Source: Nitrospira sp.
GTDB taxonomy: Bacteria > Nitrospirota > Nitrospiria > Nitrospirales > Nitrospiraceae
Assembly (NCBI GenBank): GCA_015904045.1
Contig: JABMDG010000085.1
Span: 8,896-22,763, forward strand
Length of the DNA stretch: 13,868 bases
Direction of reading: 5' to 3'
The position numbers were made by a program, and so were the translations under genes. Under the pieces are notes generated by a model that was not told the origin of the DNA, searched no databases, and worked only from the letters and a program-made list of their open reading frames with translations. Shown in pieces: positions 1 through 7,153 of the stretch (position 1 is its first letter; the number at the start of each line of letters is the position of its first letter).

Positions 1-1
1 G

Positions 2-172
2 GACGGTTTTCGTCACGGCACCACCTCAAACTTCACCAAGGTGGCCGTGGCGGCGTCCGACGATCTGCGGAACCAGATCAAGCCGATCACCATCACAGCG
101 GCCACCGAGCGCTGGGCTTTCGGCCATCCGGCGCCCGAAAAACAGAAGACCCTTTCCCTCATCCAGCCATGA
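2..172 (+). CDS. mtaB: 3' end of a methylthiotransferase, probably MtaB (partial)
   Basis: An open frame enters from the left edge and stops at TGA 170-172. The 56 visible codons resemble the C-terminal end of MtaB-type radical SAM methylthiotransferases: a TRAM-like strand segment containing NFTKVAVAAS, then DLRNQIKPITIT, followed by a short non-conserved tail. MtaB adds a methylthio group to t6A at position 37 of ANN-decoding tRNAs. The stop overlaps the miaB start as ATGA, so the two are probably translationally coupled, and pairing two A37 methylthiotransferases makes functional sense. The radical SAM core lies outside the window, so the name rests on the tail and the neighbour. Another TRAM-containing protein is possible. 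Confidence 0.55.
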   Translation, partial: DGFRHGTTSNFTKVAVAASDDLRNQIKPITITAATERWAFGHPAPEKQKTLSLIQP

Positions 173-1500
173 CACGGAAGCCTATTCCTCAGGTCCATAT
201 TGAAACGTTCGGCTGTCAGATGAATGAATCCGACAGCGAGCTGGTCCGGTCGATACTGAAGCAGGAAGGGTTCACCTTCACACCGGATCGTGAGCGGGCC
301 GACGTGGTGCTGGTGAACACCTGCGCCATTCGAGAAAACGCCCACAACAAAATATACGCACATCTCTCCGAGCTGAAAGGGCTCAAGAACCAGCGTCCGT
401 TAGTGGTCGGTATTCTAGGCTGCATGGCTCAGAATTTGAAAAACGAGCTGGCAGAAAAAGAGCCGCTCGTTGATATCCTCGCCGGACCGGACACCTACCG
501 GCAGCTACCCAGGCTACTCTCCCGCGCCCTTGAGACCCAGGAACAGGGGTTTGACCAAAAAGGGTTTGCGCTCGACCTGTCGGAGTATGAAACCTATGAA
601 GGCGTGCTTCCGGACCGGGATAGCGGGGTAAATGCCTGGATCACCGTCATGAGGGGCTGCGACAACTTCTGCTCGTTTTGTGTGGTTCCTTATACCCGTG
701 GGCGGGAACGATCCCGTCCCCCGGAAGCCGTTCTGGCTGAAGCACGCGACGCCGCCGCCCGCGGATTCAAGCAAATCACTCTGTTGGGCCAGAACGTCAA
801 TTCTTACCGGCACGAGGACTGGGATTTTGCCAAGCTGATCAGGGCGGTCGCGGACACATCAGGCATCGATCGTGTTCGGTTTACCTCACCCCACCCCAAG
901 GACTTCCCGCCGGCATTGATCGACACCATCGCCACCCATCCAACTATCTGCAAACACATTCATCTTCCGCTTCAGGCAGGAAGCGACCGGATCCTCGGCC
1001 TGATGGAACGAACCTATACGGCGAAGGACTATCTGGCCCTGGTTGAACGCATCAGAACTGTCATACCCGAGATCGTGCTCACCACGGATATCATCTGCGG
1101 ATTCTGCTCGGAGTCGGACGAAGAGTTTCACGATACCCGCCGCATAGTCGAGCAGGTGCAGTTCGATTCGGCTTACATTTTCAAATATTCTGAGCGAAAG
1201 AACACGATCGCCGCGAGAAAGTTCACCGATGATGTTCCGGATTCGGTCAAAGGAAACCGTGTCTCGACATTAGTGGAACTCCAGCGCCGTATCACGTTGG
1301 AACGCAACCGACGCTACATCGGGCGGGATGTCGAAGTCCTGGTCGAAGGCGATGCCACCCGCTCTTCGACGCAAGGAATGGGGAAAACGGATGGAAACAT
1401 CACCGTGGTCTGGGATAAGGGAGCCGACCCCTTCGAACCCGGCACTGTGGTGACAAAACATATCTTCGAGGCTTCCGCCGCTACCCTTTACGGGGAATGA
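169..1500 (+). CDS. miaB: tRNA-2-methylthio-N6-dimethylallyladenosine synthase MiaB
   Basis: This is a full-length MiaB of 443 aa, the usual size for the family. It converts i6A37 to ms2i6A37 in tRNAs reading UNN codons, using two [4Fe-4S] clusters and SAM. The N-terminal UPF0004 domain has the three auxiliary-cluster cysteines: C16 (in ETFGCQMNESD), C52 (NTCAIRE) and C85 (GCMAQ). The radical SAM core carries C164-x3-C168-x2-C171 in RGCDNFCSFCVVPYTRG. A TRAM domain occupies about residues 375-443. The usual VGFPGET stretch reads CGFCSES here, a local variant. No Shine-Dalgarno sequence precedes ATG 169, but the ATGA overlap with the upstream stop supports this start through translational coupling. 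Confidence 0.97.
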   Translation: MTRKPIPQVHIETFGCQMNESDSELVRSILKQEGFTFTPDRERADVVLVNTCAIRENAHNKIYAHLSELKGLKNQRPLVVGILGCMAQNLKNELAEKEPLVDILAGPDTYRQLPRLLSRALETQEQGFDQKGFALDLSEYETYEGVLPDRDSGVNAWITVMRGCDNFCSFCVVPYTRGRERSRPPEAVLAEARDAAARGFKQITLLGQNVNSYRHEDWDFAKLIRAVADTSGIDRVRFTSPHPKDFPPALIDTIATHPTICKHIHLPLQAGSDRILGLMERTYTAKDYLALVERIRTVIPEIVLTTDIICGFCSESDEEFHDTRRIVEQVQFDSAYIFKYSERKNTIAARKFTDDVPDSVKGNRVSTLVELQRRITLERNRRYIGRDVEVLVEGDATRSSTQGMGKTDGNITVVWDKGADPFEPGTVVTKHIFEASAATLYGE

Positions 1501-1923
1501 TCCGCAAACGTTCTCCACCTCTCACCGGCCTGCGGAACAATTCTGCACGTTCATCTACCCCTTGTGGACATATTTTGGCGCTCTTCAAACCAAGCCTACT
1601 GCCATTCCCAACGATCAGACCTTCCCTATCAGTGATTCGATCATTCGCTGAAACAGGTACCTGATGATGCCATTCATCGGCGAAACGCTTCATGCGGTGA
1701 TCCTAACAATCTGATTTCTCACGCAACATCGCTTGTTTTCCTGTAGTCATAAGGATGTCCCAAGATTCTGGCTTCCTCGAGGCCTTGAAGCTTCGATATC
1801 TGATGCTCCCCTTGTAGACAAAACTATTATCTGGGGCCACCTAAAGGCATGGTCCTTGCTGAGAATTGTCCACACATTCAATACGTACACGTTCAATAAA
1901 CACGGAAGGAGTGTTCTCAAGCT
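1501..1923. other. Intergenic stretch of 423 bp without a supported gene
   Basis: Short open frames on both strands lack ribosome binding sites and recognisable protein features. After the miaB stop there is only a weak inverted repeat (TCCGCA 1501-1506 with TGCGGA 1531-1536, 24-nt loop) and no T-run, so I do not call a terminator. Near the right end TTCAATA occurs twice, at about 1877-1883 and 1892-1898, 15 bp apart, just upstream of the small membrane-protein gene. That pair could be a regulator site, but nothing else supports it. I found no convincing -35/-10 pair. Confidence 0.5.
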
Positions 1924-2070
1924 ATGAAGCCCCTCAATGTCGATCCGAAGAACCCTGCCTCAAAGAACCCTGCCTCAGAGTCCCGCGTCACGCTCGAAAC
2001 GATTATTTCCGTCGGCGTGATTGGCTGGCTTGCCATGGGCATTGTGATGATGGGGCTCGGGATCTGGTAA
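1924..2070 (+). CDS. Small single-helix membrane protein (48 aa)
   Basis: A 48-codon ORF begins at ATG 1924 and ends at TAA 2068-2070. AAGGAG (1906-1911) lies 12 nt upstream, a good sequence at somewhat long spacing. Residues 1-22 are polar and contain a perfect KNPAS-KNPAS duplication. Residues about 26-47 form one hydrophobic helix (SVGVIGWLAMGIVMMGLGIW) reaching the C-terminus, so a tail-anchored membrane protein with a short soluble N-terminus is likely. The next gene, the lipoprotein, starts 116 bp downstream, with an imperfect stem-loop between them (arms about 2072-2081 and 2096-2104, no T-run). I do not recognise the family, and its size would suit an accessory subunit of a membrane complex. 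A longer open frame overlaps it but lacks a start signal of its own here. Confidence 0.6.
   Translation: MKPLNVDPKNPASKNPASESRVTLETIISVGVIGWLAMGIVMMGLGIW
1948..1977 (+). repeat. Perfect 15-bp tandem duplication inside the 48-aa ORF
   Basis: AAGAACCCTGCCTCA occurs twice back to back (1948-1962 and 1963-1977). It is in frame and duplicates KNPAS in the polar N-terminus. Perfect identity suggests recent replication slippage. Because the unit is a multiple of three, the reading frame survives. Confidence 0.95.
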
Positions 2071-2186
2071 CTCGTGCACGGCAGATATTCCGGTACCGGC
2101 ACGACTCGGGGCTGCAGCATTTCAGAAATGATTTCCTACCCATCCACTATCTTGATACCGTAATGACACCGATGAGGAGAACCGTC

Positions 2187-3170
2187 ATGCACACATTCTT
2201 TCGAGCGCAGACAATCCGCTATGCCGGCGCATTGGTTTCCCTCAGCCTCCTGGCAACTGGATGTTCGACCCTCTATGGCTGGTCGAACGTGCACAAAAGC
2301 GCCAGAGGATCGGTGTATATCAAGGATGTCGCCGATTGGTCGTTTGAAGCGAACCACCCGGCCGTGGTCGACCAGGCCACCCTACTCATTGCAGTCAAAG
2401 GGGTGGTCGCCGATGATGCGACGAAATCGTCCCCGAAAATGCCCGCCAGCGGCAGCAAGCCGATGAGAGTTTTCAGCGATGAGGACGCCGAGTTTCTTGC
2501 TCCCCTGCTAGCCCAAGGCCTATCGCAAGCGAAACCGGAACAGATTGTCGGTTTCACGGTGTCTCCATCGGCAGGGTCAGGCGCTGAACCCGCAGCGGGC
2601 ACCCTCTATGTCTCCCGAGGCTCTCTCCATCTCACCATCAATCCGGGCAACAACCGAAGAATCTCGGGGTTCATGCCGAGCGGGGTAGCCCGTATTGAAC
2701 GAGCACCGGCCTACAACGAAGACTGGACTCCCGGCACCCTAGCCATGATCATCGATCCCCAGGCGCTTGCCAAAGCATCCCTGCCTGGGACCATTCCCGT
2801 TGCGGCCGCCGAATCGAAATCTCTGCCGGCTCCGGCAATACTGCCCGTTCCGCTCGCGAAAACGAAGCCCGCACAGCATGATGTTCCGGCAGCCACTCCA
2901 ACGTTTGCCGCCAATACTCCGCCAGCCACAGCCGGCCAGTCGGAGGATCTAGAGACAAAGAATAACGAACTGCTGCTCAAGAAGTTGGACGAACTTCGGC
3001 AGGTCCGCGAGGCCAACCGGATGAAGGAATCCGAGATCGCAATGCTGAAGAAAGAAGTTGAATGGATGAAGCAAGAGCTCCGGGAACGTTCGGCGGAAGC
3101 CAAAACCAACACCGTGTCCAAACGTTCGGTGCCAAAACGAAAACCAGCTGAGGCCTATCCGACCCGCTAA
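2187..3170 (+). CDS. Predicted lipoprotein with C-terminal coiled coil (327 aa)
   Basis: I do not recognise this family. ATG 2187 is preferred because AGGAG (2175-2179) sits 7 nt upstream and the first residues form a signal peptide. The open frame extends further upstream but overlaps the 48-aa gene. Residues 1-26 are a lipoprotein signal (hydrophobic ALVSLSLLATGC, lipidated Cys26), so export and lipid anchoring are expected. Residues about 27-200 form a soluble domain of unknown type. Residues about 205-253 are rich in Ala, Pro and Thr, a probable linker. Residues about 256-303 are a charged coiled coil with Leu/Met heptad positions, and the tail is basic (SKRSVPKRKPAEAYPTR). It converges on the exonuclease gene with 13 bp between stops. 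The layout suggests an envelope protein whose coiled coil mediates oligomerisation or partner binding. Confidence 0.8.
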   Translation: MHTFFRAQTIRYAGALVSLSLLATGCSTLYGWSNVHKSARGSVYIKDVADWSFEANHPAVVDQATLLIAVKGVVADDATKSSPKMPASGSKPMRVFSDEDAEFLAPLLAQGLSQAKPEQIVGFTVSPSAGSGAEPAAGTLYVSRGSLHLTINPGNNRRISGFMPSGVARIERAPAYNEDWTPGTLAMIIDPQALAKASLPGTIPVAAAESKSLPAPAILPVPLAKTKPAQHDVPAATPTFAANTPPATAGQSEDLETKNNELLLKKLDELRQVREANRMKESEIAMLKKEVEWMKQELRERSAEAKTNTVSKRSVPKRKPAEAYPTR

Positions 3171-3183
3171 GTCGGCCAATCGT

Positions 3184-3900
3184 TCAACCGACGTCAAGCA
3201 GCTCAGGCTGCAACAGCACGACTTCACGGGACAGGGGCTGCCGGAAGTTCATACGGCAATAGCACGCATACGTGACATACGTATCTTGCAGGCAATACCG
3301 GGCGAGTTCGAGCCCCTGCCCCTTCTCCCACATCTCAGCCACCTGCTCGCCACTCCCAGACTTTGTCTCAACCTGTAACGCCCGGGCCAGTACGTCCAGC
3401 TTGACCCACCCTCGCGTATCCCAGTTACTCCAAACCGCCATCGTGTCGTAGACCGGCTCCGTCCTAAACTTCGCCAAGTTGATATCCAGACTCGGCTTCA
3501 CTTGGTGAATGATCGACCGCTTCTTGAGAAAGGGGAGGTCGAATCCCAACCCATTGTGCGTGATGAACAGCGTCGCACGATCCTGTGCAAGACGCGCCCA
3601 AAAGCGGCGGAGCAGTTCCCGCTCGTCCCAGCCGTACCATGCGACAGCGCTCCGGGCCTCCATCTGATCGGAAAACTCCAGCAACCCGATGCAGACGATG
3701 CGGCTGAAGGTGCCGTCGAACGCCGATTTGGCGTACAATTCATCCTCTGCTCGCCGCCGCTCTTCAGCCGCCCCTGCCGTGAAGAGATCGCCGCTTTCGT
3801 CGTACTCAGCATGTTCCGTATCCAGCAAGGTCCTGCCGGCCAGACGGGCCCACTCATCGCGGGGCGCCTGGACAGTTTCAATATCGAGCACGACTTTCAC
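3184..3900 (-). CDS. PolB-like DEDD-family 3'-5' exonuclease
   Basis: This 238-aa protein matches the predicted 3'-5' exonucleases related to the proofreading domain of B-family DNA polymerases. All DEDD positions are visible: D6 and E8 in LDIETV (Exo I), D121 in HNGLGFDLPFL (Exo II), and Y202-x3-D206 in RYCLQDTYV (Exo III, DEDDy type). Such enzymes remove nucleotides from 3' ends using two metal ions. I chose GTG 3898-3900 because AAGGAG lies 7 nt upstream and the protein then begins one strand before the catalytic Asp. A longer open frame would run into mutT. It is last in the mutY-mutT-exo unit, two bases after the mutT stop, with its ribosome binding site inside mutT, so coupling is likely. 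The polymerase or pathway partner is unknown. Confidence 0.88.
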   Translation of the reverse strand: MKVVLDIETVQAPRDEWARLAGRTLLDTEHAEYDESGDLFTAGAAEERRRAEDELYAKSAFDGTFSRIVCIGLLEFSDQMEARSAVAWYGWDERELLRRFWARLAQDRATLFITHNGLGFDLPFLKKRSIIHQVKPSLDINLAKFRTEPVYDTMAVWSNWDTRGWVKLDVLARALQVETKSGSGEQVAEMWEKGQGLELARYCLQDTYVTYACYCRMNFRQPLSREVVLLQPELLDVG

Positions 3901-3902
3901 CG

Positions 3903-4307
3903 CTAGGCTCCTTCCCGAATTGTGTCGCGCTGCAACGCTTCGATGATGACGTGGTCCGCCTGTGGAAACTCGAACTGCGTCAGTTCTTCGGGCAACACCC
4001 ATCGAATTTCGGCACAATCGACAGGTGCCGGCATCCCCTCTTCGATGGCACAATGAAAGAAATGTAGTTCCACGGTCTTTTCAGGATAGTTGTGTCGAAC
4101 GATCCGGTAGGGAATCGGCAAGTCGATTCTGACGCCCAACTCTTCGAATAACTCCCGCTGTAAACATTCCACCAAGGACTCATCCGTCTCCCGCTTGCCC
4201 CCAGGAAATTCCCAAAACCCCGCCAGATGAACGCCCTGCTTCCGACGTGCAATCAGGTACCGCCCCTTATGCCGAATGAGCCCCGCCGCCACTTCGATGA
4301 CGTTCAT
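3903..4307 (-). CDS. mutT: MutT-type Nudix hydrolase (8-oxo-dGTP diphosphatase-like)
   Basis: This 134-aa protein is close to the usual MutT length. The Nudix box is complete at residues 37-59: G37, E43, R51-E52, E55-E56 and G58 in GKRETDESLVECLQRELFEELGV form. WEFPGGK precedes it, as in MutT. The expected reaction is hydrolysis of 8-oxo-dGTP to the monophosphate, which keeps oxidised G out of DNA. ATG 4307 lies 12 bp after the mutY stop and the protein begins with the expected first beta strand (VIEVAAGLI). It sits between mutY and an exonuclease gene. MutY proteins usually carry a C-terminal domain of this same fold, and the neighbouring MutY lacks it. The substrate is inferred, because Nudix boxes alone do not fix specificity. 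Confidence 0.87.
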   Translation of the reverse strand: MNVIEVAAGLIRHKGRYLIARRKQGVHLAGFWEFPGGKRETDESLVECLQRELFEELGVRIDLPIPYRIVRHNYPEKTVELHFFHCAIEEGMPAPVDCAEIRWVLPEELTQFEFPQADHVIIEALQRDTIREGA

Positions 4308-4319
4308 AGCGCTGCTCGG

Positions 4320-5042
4320 CTAACTGCGAGGGGCCGGACTGAACGGATACGTCTTGCACAACGACTTCATCGGACAGAGAAGGCAATAGGGATCGCGAGC
4401 GGTGCAGACCATCGCTCCGAAATCCATGATCGCCTGATTGAAGTCGTATCCTTTCCCGCGGGGGATCAACGCTTCGGACATCTCCCACAACATCGTTTTC
4501 TGTGTCTTGGGATCACCCTCGGCGACGAAGACCCGGTGCAACACCCGAATCACGTTGGTGTCCAAAATCGGGGCGTCCTCATTGAAGGCGAAGGAGCGGA
4601 TTGCGCCGGCTGTATACCGGCCGATACCTTTGAACGACAACAACTCATCCGCTTCGTTGGGCAATTTTCCCCCATAGCGCTCCACCGTTTCGCAGGCGAT
4701 GCTGTGCAGCCGCTCCGGCCTGACGTTGTATCCAAGGGGGTACCAGGTCTTCTTGACGTCGGCCACCGGGGCCTCGGCCAACTCTTTAAAGCTGGGATAC
4801 CGTTCCAAGAACTCGTGGTATTTGGGGATGACCCGATCCACCTGAGTTTGTTGCAACATCACCTCGGACACAAGGATATGGTACGGGTTCGACGTCTTTC
4901 GCCAAGGCAGATCGCGGCCATGTTCACGGTACCACTTCAAGAGACGTTGTTGAAACCGACGCTTGGCGGATACATCCAGGGTAACCGATCGGTGAGAGTG
5001 TGTCCTGAGACGAGGCTTCTTCGGAAGGGCGCGACTGGCCAT
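4320..5042 (-). CDS. mutY: A/G-specific adenine glycosylase MutY, short form
   Basis: MutY removes adenine mispaired with 8-oxoguanine. From ATG 5042 the protein has 240 aa. It carries the catalytic E60 in SEVMLQQTQV, a helix-hairpin-helix at about 136-150 (SFKGIGRYTAGAIRS), catalytic D161 in LDTNVIRV, and a [4Fe-4S] motif C213-x6-C220-x2-C223-x5-C229. It ends 11 residues after the last cysteine, so the MutT-like C-terminal domain of typical 350-aa MutY enzymes is absent. The segment YPLGYNVRPERLH differs from the GLGYYARARNLH of E. coli MutY. The start is uncertain: ATG 5069 adds nine residues, and the frame stays open to 5225, overlapping the divergent gene. Neither ATG has a strong ribosome site. 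It is first in the mutY-mutT-exonuclease operon. Confidence 0.9.
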   Translation of the reverse strand: MASRALPKKPRLRTHSHRSVTLDVSAKRRFQQRLLKWYREHGRDLPWRKTSNPYHILVSEVMLQQTQVDRVIPKYHEFLERYPSFKELAEAPVADVKKTWYPLGYNVRPERLHSIACETVERYGGKLPNEADELLSFKGIGRYTAGAIRSFAFNEDAPILDTNVIRVLHRVFVAEGDPKTQKTMLWEMSEALIPRGKGYDFNQAIMDFGAMVCTARDPYCLLCPMKSLCKTYPFSPAPRS

Positions 5043-5169
5043 GCCTTCACCATTCACAACCGTGGGCATTGTAGGGACCTGTTTTTCCAAAAGCAAACGC
5101 ACGATCTGTTCAGCGAGAATTTCTCGTGGTAGGCTATGCTCAACGGCAAGCGGGGAAAGGGTGGACGCG

Positions 5170-5670
5170 ATGCGGACTCGAACCAGCTTCGGAGGGGTTT
5201 TCGTGCGACGACCCTTCACACACACCGTAATTCAGGCCGGCAGTCTGGCCCTCATGCTGCTCCTGACCACTTTCCCATCCCATGCGGAAACCCCAGTGAT
5301 CCCCTGGGAATGCTCCACCTATAAAGACGACGCCCGAACCCGCTGTCTCAATACTCTGATTGAATTGCAGCGGGAGAAAATCGCACAACTCGAAGGTCAA
5401 CTTCGCACTCAGGAAGGGACTGTCAGTCGGCTCAAAGACCAGGTAGATCGGCAGACCGTCGTGACAGCCACCCTACAACGAAGGCTGTCCGACCAGCAGA
5501 CAGTGAATGTCTCGCCCACCTTTTATCCCTTTGCTCCCTATCTGAACTTCTATCCGCCAGGCCTAGGATTCGGGATTCACCTTGGCAGCCCGTGGGCCTA
5601 TGGACCGCTTCATCTTCACGGTCCTCTTTGGCGCCAGCCTTATTATGGATGGTGGCAGTCTTTCCGCTGA
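5170..5670 (+). CDS. Exported coiled-coil protein with aromatic/Gly/Pro tail (166 aa)
   Basis: I do not recognise this family. ATG 5170 is chosen because a GGGGAAAGGG purine run lies about 10 nt upstream and a signal peptide follows: basic start, hydrophobic SLALMLLLTTF, and probable cleavage after SHA39. The mature part begins with two cysteines 11 residues apart (C48 and C59), which could form a disulfide. Next comes a coiled coil at about 60-108 (heptads in LIELQREKIAQLEGQLRTQE). The tail, about 113-166, is rich in Tyr, Phe, Trp, Pro, Gly and His (FYPFAPYLNFYPPG; YYGWWQSFR). It is transcribed divergently from mutY with a gap of about 130 bp. A periplasmic or outer-surface structural role is conceivable but not shown. 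Confidence 0.72.
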   Translation: MRTRTSFGGVFVRRPFTHTVIQAGSLALMLLLTTFPSHAETPVIPWECSTYKDDARTRCLNTLIELQREKIAQLEGQLRTQEGTVSRLKDQVDRQTVVTATLQRRLSDQQTVNVSPTFYPFAPYLNFYPPGLGFGIHLGSPWAYGPLHLHGPLWRQPYYGWWQSFR

Positions 5671-5872
5671 TCGAACTCCTGGATTACTCAACTCCATCCG
5701 ATAGCGAGCGCTGATCGCCAACCAACCGCAAAGATTGTTGAATTCATTGACAAGATCGTCCCGCGCTAATAGCCTGTTTTGAAGACCCAGCCTCCGAGCT
5801 GGATCTGCAGCACGCCGCGTTGTGGGAAGCAGTCTCGCCCCATGCGATTGGTGACCGACACGAGGATGTGAC

Positions 5873-6211
5873 ATGGTTGTCCGTAAGTACCAGCGGTTCC
5901 CCGTCACGATTCCAAGCACCATTGTCCAAAGGGACAAGTTGCGATACACGGGATCGGTGAAGGATCTCTCCCAGAAGGGTTGTCGGATTGAGAGCGTCAT
6001 CCGCCCTTTCACCGGCATGCAGCTCGAATTGCAGATCCAACCGCCCGGCGAATCTACGCCGATCACGATCAGCAACGCTACGGTCCGATGGACCGGCACC
6101 CATGGCATTGGGTTCGAGTTTCTGACTCTCGCATCCTCTGAACAAGAACGACTCGACCGCGTGGTCGCACAACTTGCGTCATCCGCCGGAAAAATCTCGC
6201 TCCCCTCCTGA
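5873..6211 (+). CDS. Single-domain PilZ protein, likely c-di-GMP receptor
   Basis: This 112-aa protein is essentially one PilZ domain. Both c-di-GMP-binding motifs are present: R4-x3-R8 at the N-terminus (RKYQR) and D31-x-S33-x2-G36 (DLSQKG). The second strand set ends with the usual GIGFEFL near residue 80. Proteins of this kind bind cyclic di-GMP and pass the signal to motility, secretion or polysaccharide machinery. No partner gene is adjacent. GAGG at 5862-5865 gives 7-nt spacing to ATG 5873. The 202-bp stretch before it (5671-5872) holds only a weak hairpin (CCAGC 5787-5791 with GCTGG 5798-5802, no T-run). It converges on the Nudix gene across about 100 bp. Confidence 0.9.
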   Translation: MVVRKYQRFPVTIPSTIVQRDKLRYTGSVKDLSQKGCRIESVIRPFTGMQLELQIQPPGESTPITISNATVRWTGTHGIGFEFLTLASSEQERLDRVVAQLASSAGKISLPS

Positions 6212-6315
6212 AATCATCTCCTCATCAGCCCCATCCTTCTAGGCTATCGAACTATGCAGAGGTCCGGAACCCGCGCATCGTGCATGCCCCCCCGATATCG
6301 AATATTGACAGGATC

Positions 6316-6858
6316 TTAGTCCGGAAAACGGTCTGGCAGGCTGGCGAGATGCAGCTGGAATCGGCCGCTCGTCACATCGTCGACATAGCGCCGGAGGGCC
6401 TCGCGCACGACCGGAAACGCAATCTGCTCCCAAGGAATCGCGGAAAGAGAACACAGACGCACGTCCAAACTTTCTGCTCCCGCCTCATAAGTCGGCGAGA
6501 GCATCCGTCCACGGAAGACAAGATACACCTGTCCGATATGAGGCAAACTGAGCACGGAATGGAGCGCCGTAATCTCTACATCTGATTGGGCCTCTTCCTT
6601 CGTCTCACGGATCGCCGCCTGCTCGGTGCTCTCACCGATTTCCATAAAACCAGCAGGAAAGGTCCAGAGCCCACGCCGCGGCTCGATTGCGCGGCGGCAG
6701 AGGAGAATTTGATCCTCCCATTCCGGGATACAGCCGGCGACGATCTTCGGATTATGATAGTGAATCGACTCGCACTGCCTGCACACATGCCGAGGCAGGT
6801 TGTCCCCCGGTGGAATCGTTTGAATGACTGGGGCACCGCACTGGCTACAATAGTTCAT
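6316..6858 (-). CDS. Nudix hydrolase with N-terminal zinc ribbon
   Basis: This 180-aa protein begins with a four-cysteine zinc ribbon (C4-x2-C7 and C26-x2-C29), followed by HYHNPKIVAGCIPE, an arrangement known in COG1051-type Nudix proteins. The Nudix box spans about 70-92: G70, E76, R84-E85 and E88-E89, all metal-binding residues present. The usual Gly after EE-x is Gln91 (RETKEEAQ). Substrates in this group are nucleoside diphosphate derivatives such as ADP-ribose or NAD(H), and I cannot choose between them. ATG 6858 starts the zinc ribbon directly. The frame is open further upstream to 7065, but that part shows no protein features. No ribosome site precedes ATG 6858, and the spacer to lon (6859-7147) holds nothing else I can name except the candidate lon promoter. 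Confidence 0.86.
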   Translation of the reverse strand: MNYCSQCGAPVIQTIPPGDNLPRHVCRQCESIHYHNPKIVAGCIPEWEDQILLCRRAIEPRRGLWTFPAGFMEIGESTEQAAIRETKEEAQSDVEITALHSVLSLPHIGQVYLVFRGRMLSPTYEAGAESLDVRLCSLSAIPWEQIAFPVVREALRRYVDDVTSGRFQLHLASLPDRFPD

Positions 6859-7065
6859 GTTTGGGATGTATGATGTATATTGTTGCTCGCGCAATGCGCT
6901 CACAATCTGGAAGACCGCCTGGATTGAATAGCACACCCTCAGGTTGTTTTGCACCAACGGGAGCGGGAGCGCGACCGCGAACCAGGTCACGCTGTGAGCC
7001 TTCCACTCCCAGTCGGTGCTCCCGCATGATTTCGACCGGTTAGCACCGAGGCTTGCCTCCCGCAC

Positions 7066-7093
7066 TTGACTTACTGAAGAACAGACCTATCAA
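7066..7093 (+). promoter_or_regulatory. Candidate sigma-70-type promoter for lon
   Basis: TTGACT (7066-7071, 5 of 6 to TTGACA) and TATCAA (7088-7093, 4 of 6 to TATAAT) are separated by 16 bp, about 55 bp before the lon start. I saw no heat-shock element such as CIRCE. The call rests on sequence resemblance only. Confidence 0.35.
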
Positions 7094-7153
7094 CATTCCT
7101 GTGACGCAACTACAGGTAGCTTCCCATGACCGACCAGAGAGGATGATTTGCAC

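Noticed and set aside
2090..2099. CCGGTACCGG palindrome as operator
   Set aside because: It is a single short palindrome between a stop codon and the next gene with no promoter nearby; chance is a sufficient explanation.
1866..2186. N-terminal extension of the lipoprotein frame by 107 codons
   Set aside because: It overlaps the 48-aa gene in another frame, has no ribosome site at its start, and would bury the lipoprotein signal peptide.
3171..3192. Terminator between the convergent lipoprotein and exonuclease genes
   Set aside because: Only a 5-bp stem (GTCGG with CCGAC) with a 12-nt loop and no T-run.
3901..4053. Longer exonuclease start at 4053
   Set aside because: It lies inside mutT, and the GTG at 3900 has a strong ribosome site just upstream and begins right before the first catalytic motif.
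4227..5132. 301-codon plus-strand ORF opposite mutY and mutT
   Set aside because: It is the antisense shadow of two genes with complete catalytic motifs, and it has no ribosome site.
6859..7065. Longer start of the zinc-ribbon Nudix protein
   Set aside because: The added 69 residues show no protein features, whereas ATG 6858 begins exactly at the zinc ribbon.
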